A stretch of DNA of 64,000 nt from an uncultured Bacteroides sp. (GTDB taxonomy: Bacteria; Bacteroidota; Bacteroidia; Bacteroidales; Bacteroidaceae): the NCBI GenBank assembly GCA_945607605.1, contig CALYZE010000002.1, forward strand, positions 59,215-123,214, read 5' to 3'. Below, one piece after another: positions 18,124-27,846 of this stretch. How positions within the stretch are numbered: position 1 is the stretch's first letter; every line of letters starts with the position of its first letter. The notes under the pieces are model-generated. The model saw only the letters and a list, made by a program, of their open reading frames with translations. It did no database searches and was not told the origin of the DNA. The position numbers and the translations under genes are program-made.

Positions 18124-18894
18124 TCAATAAATATAAGGCAGGATACGCTTTCGCTTTCCTACAGCCTCATCACCAAACTCTTCCCGATAATGACGGTGAA
18201 TAGCATCAGCACGAGGAACCAAATTGGCAAAGGTCCACCAGACAAACACCCACGCAGCAGGTGAAGCGGTCAGAATAGCAAAACCAGTCCATTCCAGCAA
18301 TTCACCCAAATAATTAGCGGAAGTGACATAGCGGTACAATCCATCCTTAGGCAAGTAATGCTTTGTATCACCCGGTTTACGCAAACGACGTATGACACGG
18401 TCGGAATGAAGATTGATGCTCATACCCAAAAAAAACAAAAAGATACCAATGATTGCATGAGGTTTCAACAAATAGATCCAACCATCGGCATAAAGCTCAT
18501 CAGGTGCAAAATAAAACAATCCTCCACCTTGCATCATTCCATTTAGCACATTGAACACAATCCCCATTGCTATGATAGCCAAGGGCATGCGCCCTTTTCC
18601 TTTCAATAAAAAAGGGAAAATGAAAGCACGGTGAAGATAGTGTAGTTGAAACAAAATGAAGAACACATATTGAGGCAGAGAAAAGCCAACTCCACTCTTT
18701 CCCCATAGTAGAAACATGATCACAAAAACCGGCAATTCCATAAGTACCCAGGCCCATTTATTATTGATGGAGATTCCCCATGAGGCAGTCCGGAACATAC
18801 CATAACCGGCCTTGATGAAATAGAGTGCAATAAAAACGATGAATGCTACAGCACTCATCATCCACAGAAAGATCTGAAAATATTCCTGATTCAT
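18124..18894 (-). CDS. Steroid 5-alpha-reductase homologue (SRD5A family)
   Basis: A 256-residue membrane protein of about seven helices that follows the SRD5A family end to end. Visible are WAWVLMELPVF, QLHYLHRAFIF, LGMSINLHSDRVIRRLRKPG, YVTSANYLGELLEWTGFA and RKRILPYIY. E53 and Y86 stand where human SRD5A2 has the active-site E57 and Y91 that hold the 3-keto-4-ene. The C-terminal NADPH-binding residues around NYLGE are kept. It would reduce a delta-4 double bond of a 3-oxo steroid to the 5-alpha (allo) form. It is the first gene of a three-gene operon. Confidence 0.9.
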   Translation of the reverse strand: MNQEYFQIFLWMMSAVAFIVFIALYFIKAGYGMFRTASWGISINNKWAWVLMELPVFVIMFLLWGKSGVGFSLPQYVFFILFQLHYLHRAFIFPFLLKGKGRMPLAIIAMGIVFNVLNGMMQGGGLFYFAPDELYADGWIYLLKPHAIIGIFLFFLGMSINLHSDRVIRRLRKPGDTKHYLPKDGLYRYVTSANYLGELLEWTGFAILTASPAAWVFVWWTFANLVPRADAIHRHYREEFGDEAVGKRKRILPYIY

Positions 18895-18914
18895 AGTCTT
18901 TTTATTTAGGGAAG

Positions 18915-18944
18915 CAAAGATAAAGAAAACTCATTATAATCAAA
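18915..18944 (-). promoter_or_regulatory. Promoter of the steroid-reductase operon
   Basis: On the minus strand TTTG (18944-18941), 18 bases, then TATCTTTG (18922-18915), 21 bases before the first start codon. A good Bacteroides promoter. Confidence 0.7.
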
Positions 18945-19025
18945 TCGTTTACTGGAGATAATTGGTTTTTCCTTTATTGAGTAAAGGTTTTGCTTGGGAA
19001 AGTAAGCTGGAAAGGTATGAATAAT

Positions 19026-19070
19026 TAGTCTTTCCACCATGGAGAAAGCTCCTCCGTGGTGGAAAGACTA
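19026..19070 (-). terminator. Hairpin after citrate synthase
   Basis: TAGTCTTTCCACCATGGAG and CTCCGTGGTGGAAAGACTA pair over 19 positions with one mismatch around a seven-base loop. It lies after the citrate synthase gene and isolates the steroid operon. The following T run is weak. Confidence 0.75.
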
Positions 19071-19140
19071 AAAAGATAGTTGCTGATTACATAATTACGG
19101 CAACAAAAGACTTTAGGATGGACTGTCTCTTGTTAAGCTC

Positions 19141-20484
19141 TTACCGTTTTTTGATAGGAACATAAGGCAGTTCCTCCAATACATTCTTGTAGGCAGGACG
19201 AATGATACGCTTACCTTCAAAATTCAACTCTTCATTGCGATGGGCACACCACCCCACAATACGAGCCATGGCAAACAAGGGTGTGAAAATTTCTTGCGGC
19301 AGACCAATCATCTCATAAACGAAACCTGAATAGAAATCAACATTACTTGAAACGGTTTTTCCGTTGTTCTTTACACGGCCGAAAACGTCAATGGCGCGTT
19401 CTTCCAGCAATTCAAGAAATGCGAATTCTCGTTCTTTTCCTTTTTCACGAGCCAGATCACGAGCCAGTTCTTTTAAGAGAATGGCGCGCGGATCAGAAAT
19501 CGTATAAACGGCATGACCGATACCATAAATCAAACCTGACTTATTATACACCTCTTTATTCAACATGCGAGTGAAATAGTTATCAATTTCCTCCACACTC
19601 GTCCAATCCTGAATATTTTCCTCCAAATGATGGAACATATCAGCTACTTGAATATTGGCTCCACCATGAAGCGGTCCTTTCAGCGAACCTATGCCCGCTG
19701 CAATCGTAGAATAAGTATCAGTGCCTGTAGAGGAAGTTACGCGCACGGTAAAAGTAGAGTTATTACCACCACCATGTTCAGCCTGAAGCACCAATAAAAG
19801 ATCCAGTGTACGGGCATCCAACTCTGTATAATCTTTTTTCAGCATATAGAGGAAATTCTCTGCTATGGAAAGATTGTCTTGCGGATGGCGTATATGCAAA
19901 GAGCGACCATGAGTGGCGTGGCGAAGCATGTTATAAGCATAGGCAATAATGGTGGGGAACTTAGAAATGAGTTCGATACTCTGTCTCATGAGATTATCAC
20001 GAGAGGTATCATCAGCAGCAGGATCAAAGCGATACATTTCAAGTACACTGCGTGCCAAAATGTTCATAATGTTATTTCCTTCGAGCTCGATGATGTTCAT
20101 CTTTGTCTTCTGCTCTAACGGCATGTTGTCATTAATCAGTTGGAGGAAAGACTTGAGTTCTTCCTTATCGGGCAAACGACCTGAAAGTAACAGATAAGCT
20201 ACTTCTTCAAATCCAAAACGCTTTTCCTTGATGATGGCATGCGCCAAATCTTCCACATCATAACTGCGATAGAACAACTTACCGGGGATAGGCTTCAATC
20301 CACCACCAGGAATACGTTCATACCCTACTACGTTACCAATTTTAGTCAATCCGACCAATACACCAGTTCCGTCTTCATTACGCAGTCCGCGCTTTACATC
20401 AAACTTCTTAAATAGTTCGTTTTCAATCCGGGTGGCTTCCTTCAAATCTTCAGAAAGCTTGTAAATTAAATATTCCTTTTTCAT
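19141..20484 (-). CDS. gltA: Citrate synthase
   Basis: A 447-residue enzyme condensing oxaloacetate and acetyl-CoA. Active-site segments are LQAEHGGGNNSTFTVRVTSSTGTD, GSLKGPLHGGANIQV and YGIGHAVYTISDPRA. The catalytic histidines fall in the LHGGAN and GIGHAVY motifs; the catalytic Asp is probably in the VDFYSGF segment. It begins 12 bases after isocitrate dehydrogenase and is the last gene of the acnA-icd-gltA operon, which feeds 2-oxoglutarate for glutamate synthesis. Confidence 0.96.
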   Translation of the reverse strand: MKKEYLIYKLSEDLKEATRIENELFKKFDVKRGLRNEDGTGVLVGLTKIGNVVGYERIPGGGLKPIPGKLFYRSYDVEDLAHAIIKEKRFGFEEVAYLLLSGRLPDKEELKSFLQLINDNMPLEQKTKMNIIELEGNNIMNILARSVLEMYRFDPAADDTSRDNLMRQSIELISKFPTIIAYAYNMLRHATHGRSLHIRHPQDNLSIAENFLYMLKKDYTELDARTLDLLLVLQAEHGGGNNSTFTVRVTSSTGTDTYSTIAAGIGSLKGPLHGGANIQVADMFHHLEENIQDWTSVEEIDNYFTRMLNKEVYNKSGLIYGIGHAVYTISDPRAILLKELARDLAREKGKEREFAFLELLEERAIDVFGRVKNNGKTVSSNVDFYSGFVYEMIGLPQEIFTPLFAMARIVGWCAHRNEELNFEGKRIIRPAYKNVLEELPYVPIKKR

Positions 20485-20496
20485 GAACCTCTTGAT

Positions 20497-21657
20497 TTAA
20501 TCGTTATTTTTATTTTCAATTCTTGCTACAATCTCTTTAGTAAAGTCAGAAGTGGACAAAGAGACGCCACCCGGCATGAAACGAGCCAAATCAGCAGTTG
20601 CACGTCCTTCTGTAAAACTTTGTTCCAATGCTTTTTCTATAGAAGATGCAGCTTCCTGCCAACCAAAGTGTTGGAGCATCATGACGGCAGACAAGATGAT
20701 AGAGCAGGGATTCACCTTGTTTTTACCGGCAATATTAGGTGCTGTGCCATGAGTTGCTTCAAAGATAGCATGTCCTGTTTTGTAATTGATGTTTGCACCG
20801 GGAGCAATGCCAATACCACCAACCATGGCCGCCAATTGATCGGAGACGTAATCGCCATTCAGATTTAAGGTGGCAATGACGGAATATTCTTCAGGAATGA
20901 GCAAAGTATTTTGCAGGAAAGCATCAGCTATACAGTCTTTAATGACCAAACGTCCCTCCGCAATTTCTTTACCAAACTCACGCTCTGCTAATTCATAACC
21001 CCATTTTTTAAAACCTCCTTCGGTGAACTTCATAATATTTCCTTTATGTACCAATGTCACTGAAGGTAAATTGTGTTCAAGTGCATATTCACAAGCCGAA
21101 CGAACGAGTCGTTCTGTTCCTTCTTTGGACACAGGCTTTACACCAAAAGAGGAGGTTTCTGGAAAACGCACTTTCGTTACTCCCATTTCATCATGCAGAA
21201 AACGATAAAATTTATCCGCCTCGGGTGTACCTGCTTCCCATTCAATGCCTGCATAGATATCTTCCGTATTCTCACGGAACACACACATATTGACTTTTTG
21301 TGGTTCTTTCACCGGAGAAACCACTCCTTGATACCAACGCACAGGACGCAGACAAACATATAAATCGAGCGTCTGTCTCAATGCTACATTCAGAGAACGA
21401 ATTCCTCCACCGATAGGTGTGGTCAACGGACCTTTAATACCCACTTTGTAAGTACGAAAAGCTTCCATAGTCTCTTCCGGCAACCAAGAGCCGGTCTCAT
21501 TAAAAGCACGTTCGCCAGCCAATACTTCTTTCCATTCGATCCTCCGTTTGTCACCATAGTTTTTTTTGACAGCTGCATTAACAACAGCTTGCATGGATGG
21601 AGTCACCTCGACTCCTACTCCATCCCCCGTAATAAAAGGTACAATCATTTTTTCCAT
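20497..21657 (-). CDS. icd: Isocitrate dehydrogenase, probably NADP-dependent
   Basis: A 386-residue enzyme of the isocitrate/isopropylmalate dehydrogenase family. Isocitrate-binding motifs are [20 protein letters not shown] and [22 protein letters not shown] and [13 protein letters not shown] follow; [19 protein letters not shown] holds the nucleotide adenine. It oxidises isocitrate to 2-oxoglutarate. NADP rather than NAD use is inferred from resemblance to the Icd group. The start lies three bases after the aconitase stop. Confidence 0.95.
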   Translation of the reverse strand: MEKMIVPFITGDGVGVEVTPSMQAVVNAAVKKNYGDKRRIEWKEVLAGERAFNETGSWLPEETMEAFRTYKVGIKGPLTTPIGGGIRSLNVALRQTLDLYVCLRPVRWYQGVVSPVKEPQKVNMCVFRENTEDIYAGIEWEAGTPEADKFYRFLHDEMGVTKVRFPETSSFGVKPVSKEGTERLVRSACEYALEHNLPSVTLVHKGNIMKFTEGGFKKWGYELAEREFGKEIAEGRLVIKDCIADAFLQNTLLIPEEYSVIATLNLNGDYVSDQLAAMVGGIGIAPGANINYKTGHAIFEATHGTAPNIAGKNKVNPCSIILSAVMMLQHFGWQEAASSIEKALEQSFTEGRATADLARFMPGGVSLSTSDFTKEIVARIENKNND

Positions 21658-21660
21658 ATC

Positions 21661-23904
21661 TTATCGTGCATTAAGTGCAGACCCGGCACGGAACCAGTTT
21701 ATCTGCTGTTCATTGTAAGTGTGTTGTGCTTCAAAACTCTCTTTTGTCCCGTCTTCGTGATGCAGAACGATCTGCAGATTTCGTCCGGGAGCAAAATCTT
21801 TCAATCCGGTAACAGAGAGTAAATCATGTTCCTGTATTTTATCATAATCAGCCTTATCCACAAAAGTCAATGCCAGCATACCTTGCTTTTTTAAATTGGT
21901 TTCATGGATACGGGCGAAACTCTTAGCAAGAATGACACGTACATTCAAGAATCTCGGTTCCATTGCAGCGTGCTCACGGCTGGAGCCTTCACCGTAGTTT
22001 TCTTCGGCAACAACGATAGACGCAATTCCCTCTGATTTATACTGTTTAGCCGTGCCAGAAACGGTTCCATAACTTTTAGTAGAGCCACTCCATACACTAT
22101 TGGTGTCTCCATTAAAAGCATTGACAGCTCCCATCAACATATTATCTGAGATATTTTCCAGATGTCCACGAAAACGAAGCCATGGACCTGCCATTGAGAT
22201 ATGATCTGTAGTGCATTTGCCTTGAGCTTTAAGCAACAAAGGCATATTCAGTAAATCTGTCCCATCCCAGGCAGGGAAAGGCTGCAATAGTTGCAAGCGT
22301 TTGGAGTCGGGAGCAATCGTAATAGCACTCTTATTATTGGAAGGTGCAATATAGCCTTGATTTCCTGATTCAAAACCTCGTGACGGTAGCTCTTCGCCCA
22401 CAGGTTCAGAAAGTTTCACTTTCTCTCCTTTGTTGTTCACTAAAGTATCCTTCAAGGGATTGAAACAGAGATCACCGGCAATAGTCAACGCCATTGTCAA
22501 TTCGGGTGAAGCGACATAAGCATATGTATTCGGATTACCGTCGGCACGTTTGGCAAAGTTGCGGTTGAAAGAGGTTACAATCGAATTTTTACGTTCTGAG
22601 TCATCGGTACAACGTTTCCACTGTCCGATACATGGTCCACAAGCATTTGCCATGATGGTAGCTCCAATTTCTTCAAAAGTGCTGATCATACCATCACGAT
22701 CGGCCGTTGCACGAATTTGCTCCGAACCGGGATTAACAATTAGAGCTCCTGCAACAGTTAAGCCTTTTTCTTTTACTTGGCGCGCCAAAGAAGCGGCACG
22801 GCTCAAATCTTGGTAAGAGGAGTTGGTACAGGAACCAATCAATCCGACTTCCATCTTACGGGGATAATCGTTGACTACAACCTTTTCGGCAAATTTAGAA
22901 ATCGGTGTGGCAGCATCGGGTGTGAACGGCCCATTGATGTATGGTTCCAACAATGAGAGATCTATTTCAATAATCCGATCGTAATATTTTTCAGGATTTG
23001 CTAAGACATCGTCGTCCGCACGAAGATCAGCAGCAACGGCATTGGCCATGGTCACCACTTCTTCTCTACCGGTAGCTTTCAAATAAGTCACCATACGTTC
23101 ATCATAGGGGAACAAAGAAGTAGTTGCTCCTACTTCGGCACCCATATTACAAATCGTTGACTTACCCGTAGCCGACAAGCATTCTGTTCCCGGACCAAAA
23201 TATTCTATAATAGCATTTGTGCCCCCTTTAACCGTCAAAATACCTGCTAACTTTAAAATCACATCTTTTGGAGCAGCCCAGCCACTCAGTTTGCCAGTCA
23301 AATGAACACCAATCAAGCGGGGCATTTTCAATTCCCATTCCATCCCGGTCATAACATCTACTGCATCGGCCCCTCCTACTCCAATAGCTACCATGCCGAG
23401 TCCTCCGGCATTAGGAGTGTGAGAGTCGGTACCCACCATCATTCCTCCCGGAAAAGCATAATTTTCCAAAACAACTTGGTGAATAATACCCGCGCCTGGT
23501 TGCCAAAAACCGATACCATAACGAGAAGACACATCACGTAAAAAATCATAAACTTCTTCATTAGTTTTCGTAGCTGTAGCAATGTCTTCTTTGGCACCTT
23601 TATATGCTTGTATCAAATGGTCACAATGTACCGTTGAAGGTACTGCGACCTGCTCGCGTCCTGCATTCATAAATTGCAGCAAGGCCATCTGGGCAGTTGC
23701 ATCTTGCATTGCCACACGATCCGGACGGAAATTCACATAGTCTTCTCCCCGCTTGTAGTTTTTTTCTCCTTGCTCATCATACAAATGAGCATACAAAATC
23801 TTTTCTGCTAAAGTCAGTGGACGTTGTAAAACGGTCCGAACGCGTTCAATTTTCTCCGAATAATTTGCATAAAATGCTTTGAGTATCGTTAAATCATAAA
23901 CCAT
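21661..23904 (-). CDS. acnA: Aconitate hydratase, mitochondrial-like type
   Basis: A 747-residue [4Fe-4S] enzyme interconverting citrate and isocitrate. Cluster cysteines are in [12 protein letters not shown] and [11 protein letters not shown]. Other active-site segments are [28 protein letters not shown] and the swivel domain at about residues 560-700. The length and motifs agree with the mitochondrial-type aconitase described in Bacteroides fragilis rather than the 890-residue bacterial AcnA. It heads the acnA-icd-gltA operon, the oxidative branch of the incomplete TCA cycle. No convincing promoter could be located in its A/T-rich upstream. Confidence 0.96.
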   Translation of the reverse strand: MVYDLTILKAFYANYSEKIERVRTVLQRPLTLAEKILYAHLYDEQGEKNYKRGEDYVNFRPDRVAMQDATAQMALLQFMNAGREQVAVPSTVHCDHLIQAYKGAKEDIATATKTNEEVYDFLRDVSSRYGIGFWQPGAGIIHQVVLENYAFPGGMMVGTDSHTPNAGGLGMVAIGVGGADAVDVMTGMEWELKMPRLIGVHLTGKLSGWAAPKDVILKLAGILTVKGGTNAIIEYFGPGTECLSATGKSTICNMGAEVGATTSLFPYDERMVTYLKATGREEVVTMANAVAADLRADDDVLANPEKYYDRIIEIDLSLLEPYINGPFTPDAATPISKFAEKVVVNDYPRKMEVGLIGSCTNSSYQDLSRAASLARQVKEKGLTVAGALIVNPGSEQIRATADRDGMISTFEEIGATIMANACGPCIGQWKRCTDDSERKNSIVTSFNRNFAKRADGNPNTYAYVASPELTMALTIAGDLCFNPLKDTLVNNKGEKVKLSEPVGEELPSRGFESGNQGYIAPSNNKSAITIAPDSKRLQLLQPFPAWDGTDLLNMPLLLKAQGKCTTDHISMAGPWLRFRGHLENISDNMLMGAVNAFNGDTNSVWSGSTKSYGTVSGTAKQYKSEGIASIVVAEENYGEGSSREHAAMEPRFLNVRVILAKSFARIHETNLKKQGMLALTFVDKADYDKIQEHDLLSVTGLKDFAPGRNLQIVLHHEDGTKESFEAQHTYNEQQINWFRAGSALNAR

Positions 23905-24036
23905 AACTACTTGTTTTTTAGTTTTTCATTATTGTAAAGATTATAAATTAATATTATTAACAAATTAGAAAGATAAATTGTTTAACAAAAAAAAGCATTT
24001 CTTCCATAAAACTCGCCACAAAAAGCAGAGAATGAT

Positions 24037-24044
24037 TACCTTTG
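24037..24044 (+). promoter_or_regulatory. -7 element just before the helicase start
   Basis: TACCTTTG matches TAnnTTTG and ends six bases before ATG 24050. If active, the mRNA would begin at or next to that ATG, which argues against the in-frame upstream starts at 23978 and 24032. Confidence 0.5.
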
Positions 24045-24049
24045 TCAAC

Positions 24050-25936
24050 ATGAAAGAGCAAGAATCAAACAGCCCTATTATACACCTCCAGCGACAGCAA
24101 CTCTTACTGCGTATGGAATATGAATTCGAAAAGGAAGAATTTAAGCGACAAACCGAAAATATGGGTGTTGCTCGTAAAGTCAAACGGGGCTTATGTTGGT
24201 ATCCTGTCGCTACGGGACGAAGTTACTATAATTCTCTGAATCAATTAGTAATAGAAATTACACATACAGAAGATACTGATATAGAACATAATTTTGAGTT
24301 CGGTCGTCCCGTCTGCTTTTTCCGTCAGTCTGCCGATGGAAAAATAACCTATATGAATTTTACAGCTACCATAAGTTACGCCGACGAAACACGAATGGTA
24401 GTGGTAATGCCCGGGGCAAGTGCCATCACAGAAATACAAGCTACCGACAATCTCGGTGTACAGCTTTATTTTGATGAAACATCCTATCGAACAATGTTCG
24501 AAGCATTGGAAGATGTACTTCGTTCAAAAGAGAACAGATTGTCTGAGCTACGTGATATTTTGCTGGGCACAGTAAAAACCGACTTCCGGAAGCTTTATCC
24601 AACTCGTTTTCCTTGGTTGAATCCTACTCAAGAAACGGCTGTAAATAAGGTATTATGTGCCAAAGACGTAGCCATAGTACACGGCCCTCCGGGAACCGGA
24701 AAAACAACGACACTCGTAGAAGCAATCTATGAAACCTTGCATCGTGAGCCTCAAGTATTAGTTTGTGCACAAAGTAATACCGCCGTTGACTGGATTTCGG
24801 AAAAATTAATAGACAGAGGTGTAAATGTACTGCGTATCGGCAATCCAACACGCGTCAACGATAAAATGTTAGCTTTCACTTACGAACGACGTTTTGAGAA
24901 TCACCCTCTTTATACTGAGCTGTGGGGTATTCGAAGAACCCTCCGTGATCTCGCCACTCACTCTCGCCGAGGAAGCTATACGGAAAGAGAAAGTATTCGC
25001 AACCGTATGAGTCGTTTTCGTGACCGTGCTACGGCATTAGAAATACAAATAAATGCTGACTTATTTGACAGTGCTCATGTCATCGCTTCAACACTCGTCA
25101 GCAGTAACCATCGGATTTTAAATGGTCATCACTTCGGCACACTTTTTATAGATGAAGCCGCCCAAGCTCTGGAAGCTGCTTGTTGGATAGCGATTCGAAA
25201 AGCAGACCGGGTTGTGCTAGCGGGTGATCACTGCCAGCTTCCCCCTACAATTAAATGTTACGAGGCTGCGCGTGGAGGATTGGAACGCACATTGATGGAG
25301 AAAGTAGCGAGTAATAAACCAACTGCAGTCTCTTTACTCAAAGTACAATATCGTATGCATGAAGAGATCATGAAATTTCCCTCCCAATGGTTCTATAACG
25401 GCGAGTTGGAAGCTGCTCCCGAAGTGCGTTACCGAGGTATCCTTGATTGGGATACTCCTCTTAGTTGGATAGACACCTCTGAGATGGACTTTAAAGAAGA
25501 ATTTGTTGGCGAAACCTTTGGACGCATCAACAAAGCAGAAGCCAACCTGCTCCTTCAAGAGTTGATGGCTTACATTACCCGCATTGGAGGTAATCGTATT
25601 TTGGAAGAGCAGATTGATTTCGGCATTATATCTCCTTACAAAGCACAAGTACAATATCTCCGCAATAAGATAAAAACCAATACTTCACTCAAACCTTATC
25701 GTAGCCTACTGACAGTAAACACGATCGATGGTTTTCAAGGGCAAGAGCGAGATGTTATTTTTATCAGCCTCGTACGTGCCAATGAAGATGGACAGATAGG
25801 ATTTTTGAATGATTTGAGAAGAATGAACGTAGCAATTACACGTGCCCGCATGAAATTGGTCATTTTGGGAGAGGCGGCAACACTTAGTCATCACGACTTT
25901 TATCGAAAATTAATAGAATATATCTCCAAAGAGTAA
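24050..25936 (+). CDS. UPF1-like superfamily 1 DNA/RNA helicase
   Basis: From ATG 24050 this is a 628-residue SF1B-type helicase. Motif I is VHGPPGTGKTTTLVEAI, motif II LFIDEAAQALEAA, motif III AGDHCQLPPT, motif IV region LLKVQYRMHEEI, motif V NTIDGFQGQERDVIFISLVR and motif VI MNVAITRARMKL. The N-terminal 200 residues form the beta-barrel region found in IGHMBP2/UPF1 relatives. The reading frame is open 72 bases further upstream, but those starts (TTG 23978, ATG 24032) lie before or within a -7 element. Its role is unknown, probably nucleic-acid repair or RNA handling. Confidence 0.9.
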   Translation: MKEQESNSPIIHLQRQQLLLRMEYEFEKEEFKRQTENMGVARKVKRGLCWYPVATGRSYYNSLNQLVIEITHTEDTDIEHNFEFGRPVCFFRQSADGKITYMNFTATISYADETRMVVVMPGASAITEIQATDNLGVQLYFDETSYRTMFEALEDVLRSKENRLSELRDILLGTVKTDFRKLYPTRFPWLNPTQETAVNKVLCAKDVAIVHGPPGTGKTTTLVEAIYETLHREPQVLVCAQSNTAVDWISEKLIDRGVNVLRIGNPTRVNDKMLAFTYERRFENHPLYTELWGIRRTLRDLATHSRRGSYTERESIRNRMSRFRDRATALEIQINADLFDSAHVIASTLVSSNHRILNGHHFGTLFIDEAAQALEAACWIAIRKADRVVLAGDHCQLPPTIKCYEAARGGLERTLMEKVASNKPTAVSLLKVQYRMHEEIMKFPSQWFYNGELEAAPEVRYRGILDWDTPLSWIDTSEMDFKEEFVGETFGRINKAEANLLLQELMAYITRIGGNRILEEQIDFGIISPYKAQVQYLRNKIKTNTSLKPYRSLLTVNTIDGFQGQERDVIFISLVRANEDGQIGFLNDLRRMNVAITRARMKLVILGEAATLSHHDFYRKLIEYISKE

Positions 25937-25945
25937 ATGACAAGA

Positions 25946-25977
25946 ATGCCTCCCTTCATTTTGCTGAAAGGAGGCAT
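25946..25977. terminator. Bidirectional terminator between the helicase gene and ilvC
   Basis: ATGCCTCC and GGAGGCAT form the lower stem, with TTCA and TGAA above it, across one mismatch. It lies between two converging genes. Confidence 0.75.
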
Positions 25978-26001
25978 ATTATGTATGATTAATCCAACTG
26001 A

Positions 26002-27045
26002 TTAGCTATTTTCCGGACGAAGTTTACGAACCGTCACCGCTGTTTGCCACATTTCGCTTTCACGTAATGCTTTTAATTCAATATTCAATTTCTCACGATA
26101 ATCAGGTTTAGAATTACTATCAATAGAGATCTGAGCTTCATTTCCTGATTTTACACTAGCATACAATTTCTCAACAACCGGTTTAACAGCATCATGGAAT
26201 GGAGTCATCCAGTCTAAGGCACCACGCTGAGCCGTAGTAGAACAGTTAGCATACATCCAATCCATACCGTTCTTGGCAAAAAGAGGCATCAATGACTGAG
26301 TCAGTTCTTCTACGGTTTCATTAAATGCCTCAGAAGGAGTATGCCCGTTTTCACGCAGCACTTCATACTGAGCTAACAGCAATCCCTGAATAGCACCCAT
26401 CAACGAACCACGTTCTCCAGTCAAGTCTGAAGTAGCTTCACGCTGGAAAGTCGTCTCGAATAGATAACCTGAGCCAATACCGATACCTAACGCAATTGTT
26501 TTATCCATTGCTTTACCGGTAGCATCTTGATAAATAGCATAAGATGAGTTCAAGCCACGTCCTTCGAGAAACATGGTACGAAGTGAAGTACCTGAGCCCT
26601 TAGGAGCAACCATGAAAACATCAATATCTTTTGGAGGTACTACACCGGTGCGATCATGCCAAGTAATGGCAAAGCCATGAGAGAAATAAAGCGATTTTCC
26701 CGGAGTCAAATAAGGTTTGATAGTGGGCCACACAGACATTACAGCCGCATCAGACAACAGACACATGATAATAGTACCTTTTGCGCAAGCTTCTTCAATA
26801 CCGAACAACGTTTCGCCTTCTACCCATCCATCCGCAATTGCTTTCTCAAATGTTTTTCCAGGACGCTGTCCTACAATTACATTAAAGCCATTATCACGCA
26901 AATTACACGCCTGACCAGGTCCTTGTACCCCATAACCAATCACTGCAATCGTTTCATCTTTCAAAATTTCACGCGCTTTTTCCAAAGGATATTCTTCGCG
27001 GGTCATTACATTTTCGACCACACCGCCAAAATTCAATTGTGCCAT
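26002..27045 (-). CDS. ilvC: Ketol-acid reductoisomerase
   Basis: A 347-residue class I enzyme that isomerises and reduces acetolactate for valine and leucine, or acetohydroxybutyrate for isoleucine. The N-terminal Rossmann motif is VIGYGVQGPGQACNLRDNG; the QGPGQA form resembles plant-type enzymes rather than the usual GHAQA. The following VGQRPGKT loop contains an Arg and Lys suited to NADPH. The C-terminal domain has the metal-binding Asp/Glu helices (LTGERGSLMGAIQ, FNETVEELTQ). It is the last gene of the ilv operon, 51 bases after the thioesterase gene. Confidence 0.97.
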   Translation of the reverse strand: MAQLNFGGVVENVMTREEYPLEKAREILKDETIAVIGYGVQGPGQACNLRDNGFNVIVGQRPGKTFEKAIADGWVEGETLFGIEEACAKGTIIMCLLSDAAVMSVWPTIKPYLTPGKSLYFSHGFAITWHDRTGVVPPKDIDVFMVAPKGSGTSLRTMFLEGRGLNSSYAIYQDATGKAMDKTIALGIGIGSGYLFETTFQREATSDLTGERGSLMGAIQGLLLAQYEVLRENGHTPSEAFNETVEELTQSLMPLFAKNGMDWMYANCSTTAQRGALDWMTPFHDAVKPVVEKLYASVKSGNEAQISIDSNSKPDYREKLNIELKALRESEMWQTAVTVRKLRPENS

Positions 27046-27096
27046 TTTTCGTTTTAGTTTTTATTTGTGGCTTACGCCAACGTTGATTAATATATT

Positions 27097-27846
27097 TTAT
27101 TTCTCTGTAAATATCACTTTAGAACGGCAGACCACTTCAGTACCATTCTTTTTCACCTCAATATTATAAATACCGTCGCCAATATCATCTATGTAAAAAG
27201 TCAGTACATCTCCATAGTAACTTTCTGCTACATAAGCCATCTCAAAACGACGAATACGTTGTTCTTTATACAGTTTAATAGGGAAGAGATCTAGTATATG
27301 CTCAATATAACGGATACTGTTTACATGCCCATTAATATCAATGTCACTATACTTGGCTTCCAAGCTAGCCTTCACTTTCTCAGAGGCAACTTTGATGCGT
27401 GAAGGTTTTTCTATAGGACAAGGCTCCTCACAAACATAGTCAAGAATACTACCATGATGAAGAGCCAGTAAGTCAGCCGGTTTACGAGTATTCACACTAA
27501 TCATAGCCCATACAGAACGGGCATAACCTATTTTGTGCCCCTCCTTATTGATAAGAGCAAAATTACGATCGGTGAAAAGGCGATAGACATTTTCCACCCA
27601 AGTCTGAATAGAAAAGTCTTCATATTGATAAGGCATTTCATCCAACTCAATAGCCAAGCGAGACAATACCCATGTGTAATTATCCTCATTCAGTGTGGCT
27701 ATACCGAAACCACGGTCAGTAGAGTGAAATCCCGCACAGTTCAGCAAATGATTTCCAAGAACGCCCATGGTAAGATGTCCTGTAAAATCAACATGGAAAG
27801 GCTCAGCAATAAACTTATAAGTACCTATATTACTATTTTCACTCAT
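27097..27846 (-). CDS. Acyl-ACP thioesterase in the ilv operon
   Basis: A 249-residue double-hotdog protein of the FatA/FatB-like acyl-ACP thioesterase family. The first hotdog covers about residues 1-130. The second holds the catalytic motif DINGHVNSIRYIEHI (Asn and His about residues 170-180) with the acidic residue downstream in RRFEMAYVAESYYGD. It releases fatty acids from acyl carrier protein. It overlaps the ilvN gene by four bases, so it is tied to branched-chain amino-acid synthesis. Branched-chain acyl substrates are a reasonable guess from this, but not shown. Confidence 0.9.
   Translation of the reverse strand: MSENSNIGTYKFIAEPFHVDFTGHLTMGVLGNHLLNCAGFHSTDRGFGIATLNEDNYTWVLSRLAIELDEMPYQYEDFSIQTWVENVYRLFTDRNFALINKEGHKIGYARSVWAMISVNTRKPADLLALHHGSILDYVCEEPCPIEKPSRIKVASEKVKASLEAKYSDIDINGHVNSIRYIEHILDLFPIKLYKEQRIRRFEMAYVAESYYGDVLTFYIDDIGDGIYNIEVKKNGTEVVCRSKVIFTEK

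Noticed and set aside
23978-24049. N-terminal extension of the helicase from TTG 23978
   Set aside because: It lies before a -7 promoter element and is Lys/His-rich without conserved features.
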